DNA of 64,000 bases from NCBI GenBank assembly GCA_020859685.1, contig JAJBVT010000033.1, forward strand, positions 8,467 through 72,466. Direction: 5' to 3'. Position 1 is the stretch's first letter. Each line of letters starts with the position of its first letter. The DNA comes from Rikenellaceae bacterium. GTDB lineage: Bacteria; Bacteroidota; Bacteroidia; Bacteroidales; Rikenellaceae. This document shows, one piece after another, positions 60,849 to 64,000 of the stretch. The notes beneath the pieces were generated by a model. It was not told the DNA's origin, did no database searches, and was given only the letters and a program-made list of their open reading frames with translations. Both the position numbers and the translations under genes were made by a program.

Positions 60849-61730
60849 TTACTCCGCCTTCCTGTAATCGCTGGGAGAAATACCCGTATGGCGTTTGAAG
60901 AACTTTCCGAAAAAGGACTGGGTGGAAAAATTCAGTTCGTAGGTTATTTCCTGTACGCTCTTACCGGAGAATTTCAGTAAAATCTTGGCACGGTTTATCA
61001 CGAATTCGTTAATCCAGGAGGCGGCCGACCGTCCGCTCACATCCTTAATTACGGTCGATAGGTATTTGGGCGTAATATGCAGTTCGTCGGCATAGAAACG
61101 TACGCTCCGCTCACGGTAGTGGTGCTCGGTAACCTTTAGGATAAACTTCTCGAAATACTCCTCCTGACGGCTGCGGGCCGTGGTCTTCTCGTCGAGCCTG
61201 CGGTTGTACATATCCCCGAGGGTCCTGATAAACGATGCGAACAGGTCGCGCATCACCGGGCGGCTATACGAGGGCGCCATCCCGTAGAACAGCTCGAAAT
61301 ACTTAGACAATATATCCACTTCATCCTCGCTGACCTGTAATTGCTGGTCGATATTCTCCACGATATACTTGAAGATAGGGATAACCGACATAAAGTCGAT
61401 CATCATCTCCTGCACATACCTGTGGGTAAACAGTAGGATATGGTACCGGGCATCGTCCGAAGCCGAAGGGTAATTCACGATACTTCCTTCGCCGTAGATA
61501 AGTACCGTACCCCTTGTCAGTACGTGTGTGGTAAGATTTATGCGGGCCGTGGTCCGGCCGCCGAGCGCCAGCATCACCACGGCCGCGGGCGAACGGAACG
61601 GGTTTTCGATAAAAGTTTCGTTGGGCGGGAAGCCGGTATTCACGGAGAACTCTCCGCTCTGGTCGCACCGCCCCCCGACGATATCGAATATCTGCCGGGC
61701 GGTCACATTCTTGAGACTGATGGGGGTCAT
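60849..61730 (-). CDS. AraC-family transcriptional regulator
   Basis: A 293-residue regulator. An N-terminal ligand-binding cupin-like domain is followed by a C-terminal AraC HTH (about 200-290: FYADELHITPKYLSTVIKDV, then ISFSTQSFF-like NFSTQSFFGKFFKRHTGISP and DYRK). It is divergent from the BASS transporter gene, from which it is separated by about 150 bp carrying both promoters, so it probably controls that transporter, its own gene, or both. The effector is unknown. TATCTTTG lies 42 nt upstream of its ATG. Confidence 0.93.
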   Translation of the reverse strand: MTPISLKNVTARQIFDIVGGRCDQSGEFSVNTGFPPNETFIENPFRSPAAVVMLALGGRTTARINLTTHVLTRGTVLIYGEGSIVNYPSASDDARYHILLFTHRYVQEMMIDFMSVIPIFKYIVENIDQQLQVSEDEVDILSKYFELFYGMAPSYSRPVMRDLFASFIRTLGDMYNRRLDEKTTARSRQEEYFEKFILKVTEHHYRERSVRFYADELHITPKYLSTVIKDVSGRSAASWINEFVINRAKILLKFSGKSVQEITYELNFSTQSFFGKFFKRHTGISPSDYRKAE

Positions 61731-61771
61731 ACGGATAGGGTAAGGTTATTGAAAAGTCCGGGTAACTGTCC

Positions 61772-61779
61772 CAAAGATA
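61772..61779 (-). promoter_or_regulatory. -7 box of the araC-type gene
   Basis: TATCTTTG on the minus strand, a perfect TAnnTTTG box, 42 nt before the start codon. Confidence 0.65.
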
Positions 61780-61843
61780 TGGCTTCCGGAGATGAAAACT
61801 GCTAATTTTGGCATGAATTGCCCTAATTTGGTTCCGAAAGGAG

Positions 61844-61851
61844 TATTTTTG
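61844..61851 (+). promoter_or_regulatory. -7 box of the BASS transporter gene
   Basis: TATTTTTG fits TAnnTTTG and ends 25 nt before the transporter ATG. Direct repeats of the type ATTTTGGCATGAATTG/AATTTGGTTCC just upstream could be operator half-sites for the divergent AraC-type protein. Confidence 0.55.
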
Positions 61852-61876
61852 TCGCTGAATTGTAAACCGGGGTTCG

Positions 61877-62779
61877 ATGGAAAGATTCAGGTCGCTGATG
61901 CTTCCGCTCGCCATGCTGGCGGGTTATTTTTTTAGCGGGTGGTTGTCCGCCCTCGCTCCGTTGACTCCTACCCTGATTTTCTTAATGCTCTTCGTAACGT
62001 TCTGCCGGGTCACCCCGTCGCAAATGAAGTTCACCCTACTGCATGCCTGGTTGTTGCTATTCCAGTTCGGGGTCGCGGCGGTGGTCTACGCCGTGGCGGT
62101 GCGGTTCGACGCCACGAGTGCACAGGGCCTTATGATATGCGTTTACGCACCCACGGCAGTTTCGGCCGTGGTTATAGCCTCGATGCTCGGTGCGGACATC
62201 GCCACGATGGCTACATTCACCCTGCTCAGCAATACTGCGGTGGCGCTGAGTGCCCCGGTGGTCTTCTCCTTCATCGGGCCGCATGCCGCACTGCCGTTCT
62301 GGGAGTCTTTTTTCCTCGTCTTCCGGCGGGTCATTCCGATACTGGTCCTTCCGTTCGTGCTGGCGTTCTTGGTAAAGCGTATTATGCCCCGTGTGCATGA
62401 GGCGATAGGCCGTTACCAGATAATATCTTTCTACCTGTGGACCTTCTCTCTGATGATAGTTACCGGGCAGACGGTCGTTATTCTGTCGCAGTTCGACGGC
62501 ACGGACTTCTGGCGGGAGGTGGTGATGGCCGCCGTGGCGTTCGTGATATGCGTGGTGCAGTTCCGCGCCGGGAGGGCGATGGGCGGCCGGTTCGGAGATA
62601 AGCCGGCCGGCGGTCAGTCGCTTGGGCAGAAGAACACGGTGCTGGCCATCTGGATGACCCAGAGCTACCTCGACCCGGTAGCCTCCGTGGCCCCGGCTTC
62701 ATACGTCCTGTGGCAGAATATCGTCAACAGTTGGCAAATCTGGCGTTCCCGTAGCCAGGAAAAGAGGGCCGGGAAGTAG
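61877..62779 (+). CDS. BASS-type (bile acid:sodium symporter) transporter
   Basis: A 300-residue membrane protein with about nine or ten hydrophobic helices. Motifs such as LFVTFCRVTPSQMK, VYAPTAVSAVVIASMLGADI and LLSNTAVALSAPVVFSF fit the bile acid/arsenite/riboflavin transporter (BART) superfamily, BASS branch. Such proteins take up bile acids, pantoate or keto-acids with sodium; the substrate here is unknown, though a gut Bacteroidales could meet bile acids. Divergent from an AraC-type regulator that is the likely controller. Confidence 0.83.
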   Translation: MERFRSLMLPLAMLAGYFFSGWLSALAPLTPTLIFLMLFVTFCRVTPSQMKFTLLHAWLLLFQFGVAAVVYAVAVRFDATSAQGLMICVYAPTAVSAVVIASMLGADIATMATFTLLSNTAVALSAPVVFSFIGPHAALPFWESFFLVFRRVIPILVLPFVLAFLVKRIMPRVHEAIGRYQIISFYLWTFSLMIVTGQTVVILSQFDGTDFWREVVMAAVAFVICVVQFRAGRAMGGRFGDKPAGGQSLGQKNTVLAIWMTQSYLDPVASVAPASYVLWQNIVNSWQIWRSRSQEKRAGK

Positions 62780-63083
62780 TTATAGACAACACGGCCCAGA
62801 ATCGCCATGCACGATTATCTCGTACTTCGACAGGCACCGTGGCGCTGAAATACATCTAATAAATACCCGACCGCTGCCAAAATATTCGAGTGAACACCTC
62901 ACGAAATTTCACACTCTGGAGACGATAATATGGTATCCGTTTCCCTCCCCTCTCATTCCGTTGGCACGGCCATTGCACCGCTCCGTTGCATAAACGGCGT
63001 ATAATTGCGGGCCGCCCGTACTACTAAGACAGCCGTTCCGGCCGCCGCGAACGTCCGCAGGCGGTAAAAAGAGACCGAAGTAT
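62780..63083. other. Intergenic region before the M48 gene
   Basis: About 300 bp without recognisable gene, terminator, RNA or clear -7 box. Confidence 0.4.
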
Positions 63084-63947
63084 ATGAAACCAAGGTACCA
63101 TATAATCACCGCGGCCGCGGGACTCGTCTGTGCCAGGGTACTCGCGGGATGCAACCCGCTGAACCTCGCTCAAGCCTCTTCGGCCGGGGTCAAAGCCATA
63201 CAGGCCGCCACCATTTCCGATTCGTATGTGCAGTCGATGGCCCACCAGTATGTTCAGCAGCTCGACGCCCAGAGCAATGTAGCCGGACCGAACGACCCCT
63301 ATACCCTGCGCCTCAACCGCATCGTGGCCCCGATTGCGGGCAGCGGTTATAACTTTAAGGTATATCTCACGCCTGACGTGAACGCGTTCGCTGTGGCGGA
63401 CGGAAGTATCAGGGTCTATTCCGGGTTGATGGATATTATGACCGACGCGGAGGTGCTGGGTGTTATAGGCCACGAGATTGGCCATGTTATGAATAAGGAT
63501 ACCAAGGACGCGTTCCGGCACGCCCTGCTCACCTCCGCCGTGCGGGACGGCCTCTCGGCCACGGGTGGGGTCGTGGGCGCTCTGTCGAGCTCCGAGCTTG
63601 GAGACATTACCGAGGCGCTCTCCTCGTCCCAGTATTCCCAGAAGCAGGAACTCGAGGCGGACGATTACGGCTACCGGTTCCTGGTGAGCCACGGGGTCAA
63701 CCCGTGGGTACTGGCGATGTCGTTCGAAAAACTGGAGCAGATGCAGGGCGGCGGTTCGTCGGCCAGCGTCCGGCAGATGTTTTCGACCCATCCCGATATA
63801 CGCAACCGGGTCAGCCGGGTGGAACAACGTGCCGCCAAAGACGGTTACACCCGCCCCTCGGCCGACGGCTCGCTCTATATTACCACTCCGTCCGGCTCCG
63901 GAAATACCACTTCAGGCACCGGGACCAGCGGGCAGTGGACGTTCTGA
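63084..63947 (+). CDS. M48 family metalloprotease lipoprotein
   Basis: A 287-residue lipoprotein. Signal and lipobox end in RVLAGC (Cys23). The M48 peptidase domain shows the zinc motif GHEIGHVMNKD and the third ligand Glu in QELEADDYGYRFL. It resembles BepA/LoiP/YcaL-type periplasmic proteases that remove misfolded outer-membrane proteins. The C-terminus is Ser/Gly/Thr-rich. It fits the window's theme of outer-membrane quality control but is not near the surA-like operon. Confidence 0.92.
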   Translation: MKPRYHIITAAAGLVCARVLAGCNPLNLAQASSAGVKAIQAATISDSYVQSMAHQYVQQLDAQSNVAGPNDPYTLRLNRIVAPIAGSGYNFKVYLTPDVNAFAVADGSIRVYSGLMDIMTDAEVLGVIGHEIGHVMNKDTKDAFRHALLTSAVRDGLSATGGVVGALSSSELGDITEALSSSQYSQKQELEADDYGYRFLVSHGVNPWVLAMSFEKLEQMQGGGSSASVRQMFSTHPDIRNRVSRVEQRAAKDGYTRPSADGSLYITTPSGSGNTTSGTGTSGQWTF

Positions 63948-64000
63948 ATTGATAGCTGCATATAATTATACAATCGTCACGTAACTTCTCCGCCGCTTGG

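Noticed and set aside
60756-60980. 74-codon plus-strand frame
   Set aside because: It begins inside an inverted dispersed repeat and is antisense to the 3' end of the AraC-type gene.

Overview
The window looks like chromosomal DNA of a GC-rich Bacteroidales, most likely Alistipes or a close Rikenellaceae relative (inference). Reasons: start codons lack Shine-Dalgarno sites; many genes follow the Bacteroidetes -7 box TAnnTTTG, several with a TTTG/TTG -33 element 18-21 nt upstream; the protein set is typical (FeoA-FeoB fusion, DUF5683 next to ParB and an MltD-like enzyme, OstA-like and SurA-like envelope proteins, LytTR two-component pair, DUF4353 surface lipoprotein); and the coding DNA is GC-rich. 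No rRNA, CRISPR array or intact mobile element is present.

Layout. 0-6.3 kb: tandem repeat, tRNA-Tyr beside a nested palindrome, SDR threonine dehydrogenase, TSUP permease, MqnC of the futalosine menaquinone route, a gene remnant, SerS and a small ferredoxin. 6.7-11.4 kb: nitrilase-family amidase, small membrane protein, DUF2461 protein, an EVE-HNH endonuclease and MnmE. 11.6-17 kb: envelope/segregation cluster (MltD-like, DUF5683, ParB, ParA). 17-25.6 kb: ornithine carbamoyltransferase, CPBP protease, and an outer-membrane biogenesis operon (SurA-like lipoprotein, SurA-like isomerase, giant OstA-like protein). 25.8-29 kb: ferrous iron uptake. 29.5-35.3 kb: five-gene MacAB/TolC-like exporter operon, divergent from AhpC. 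36.8-47.8 kb: helical and acidic small proteins, acetyltransferase, LytS/LytTR pair, DUF4353 lipoprotein, M23 peptidase, RecX-PrmC. 47.9-50.8 kb: YceD-RpmF-PlsX-FabH operon, linking ribosome and fatty-acid/phospholipid synthesis. 51-55 kb: tRNA-Arg(CCU) with a truncated integrase, AlkD-like protein, Crp/Fnr regulator, DEDDh exonuclease and a set of noncoding RNAs. 55-64 kb: RNA-modification enzymes (RluA-like, MnmD, RlmD), cytidine deaminase, pirin-like protein with Ohr, AraC regulator divergent from a BASS transporter, and an M48 lipoprotein protease.

The most unusual part is 53.2-55.0 kb. Two plus-strand small RNAs share an identical 25-nt core inside otherwise diverged but similarly folded sequence. 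Each is followed by a convergent minus-strand transcription unit with its own near-consensus promoter and extensive inverted repeats. The two modules flank a DEDDh exonuclease gene whose promoter abuts its start codon. A second theme is that several conserved proteins (DUF5683, OstA-like, FeoB, MnmE, CPBP, LytS-like) carry low-complexity, acidic or repeat insertions. A third is that several genes have a -7 box so close to the ATG that the mRNA should be leaderless or nearly so.
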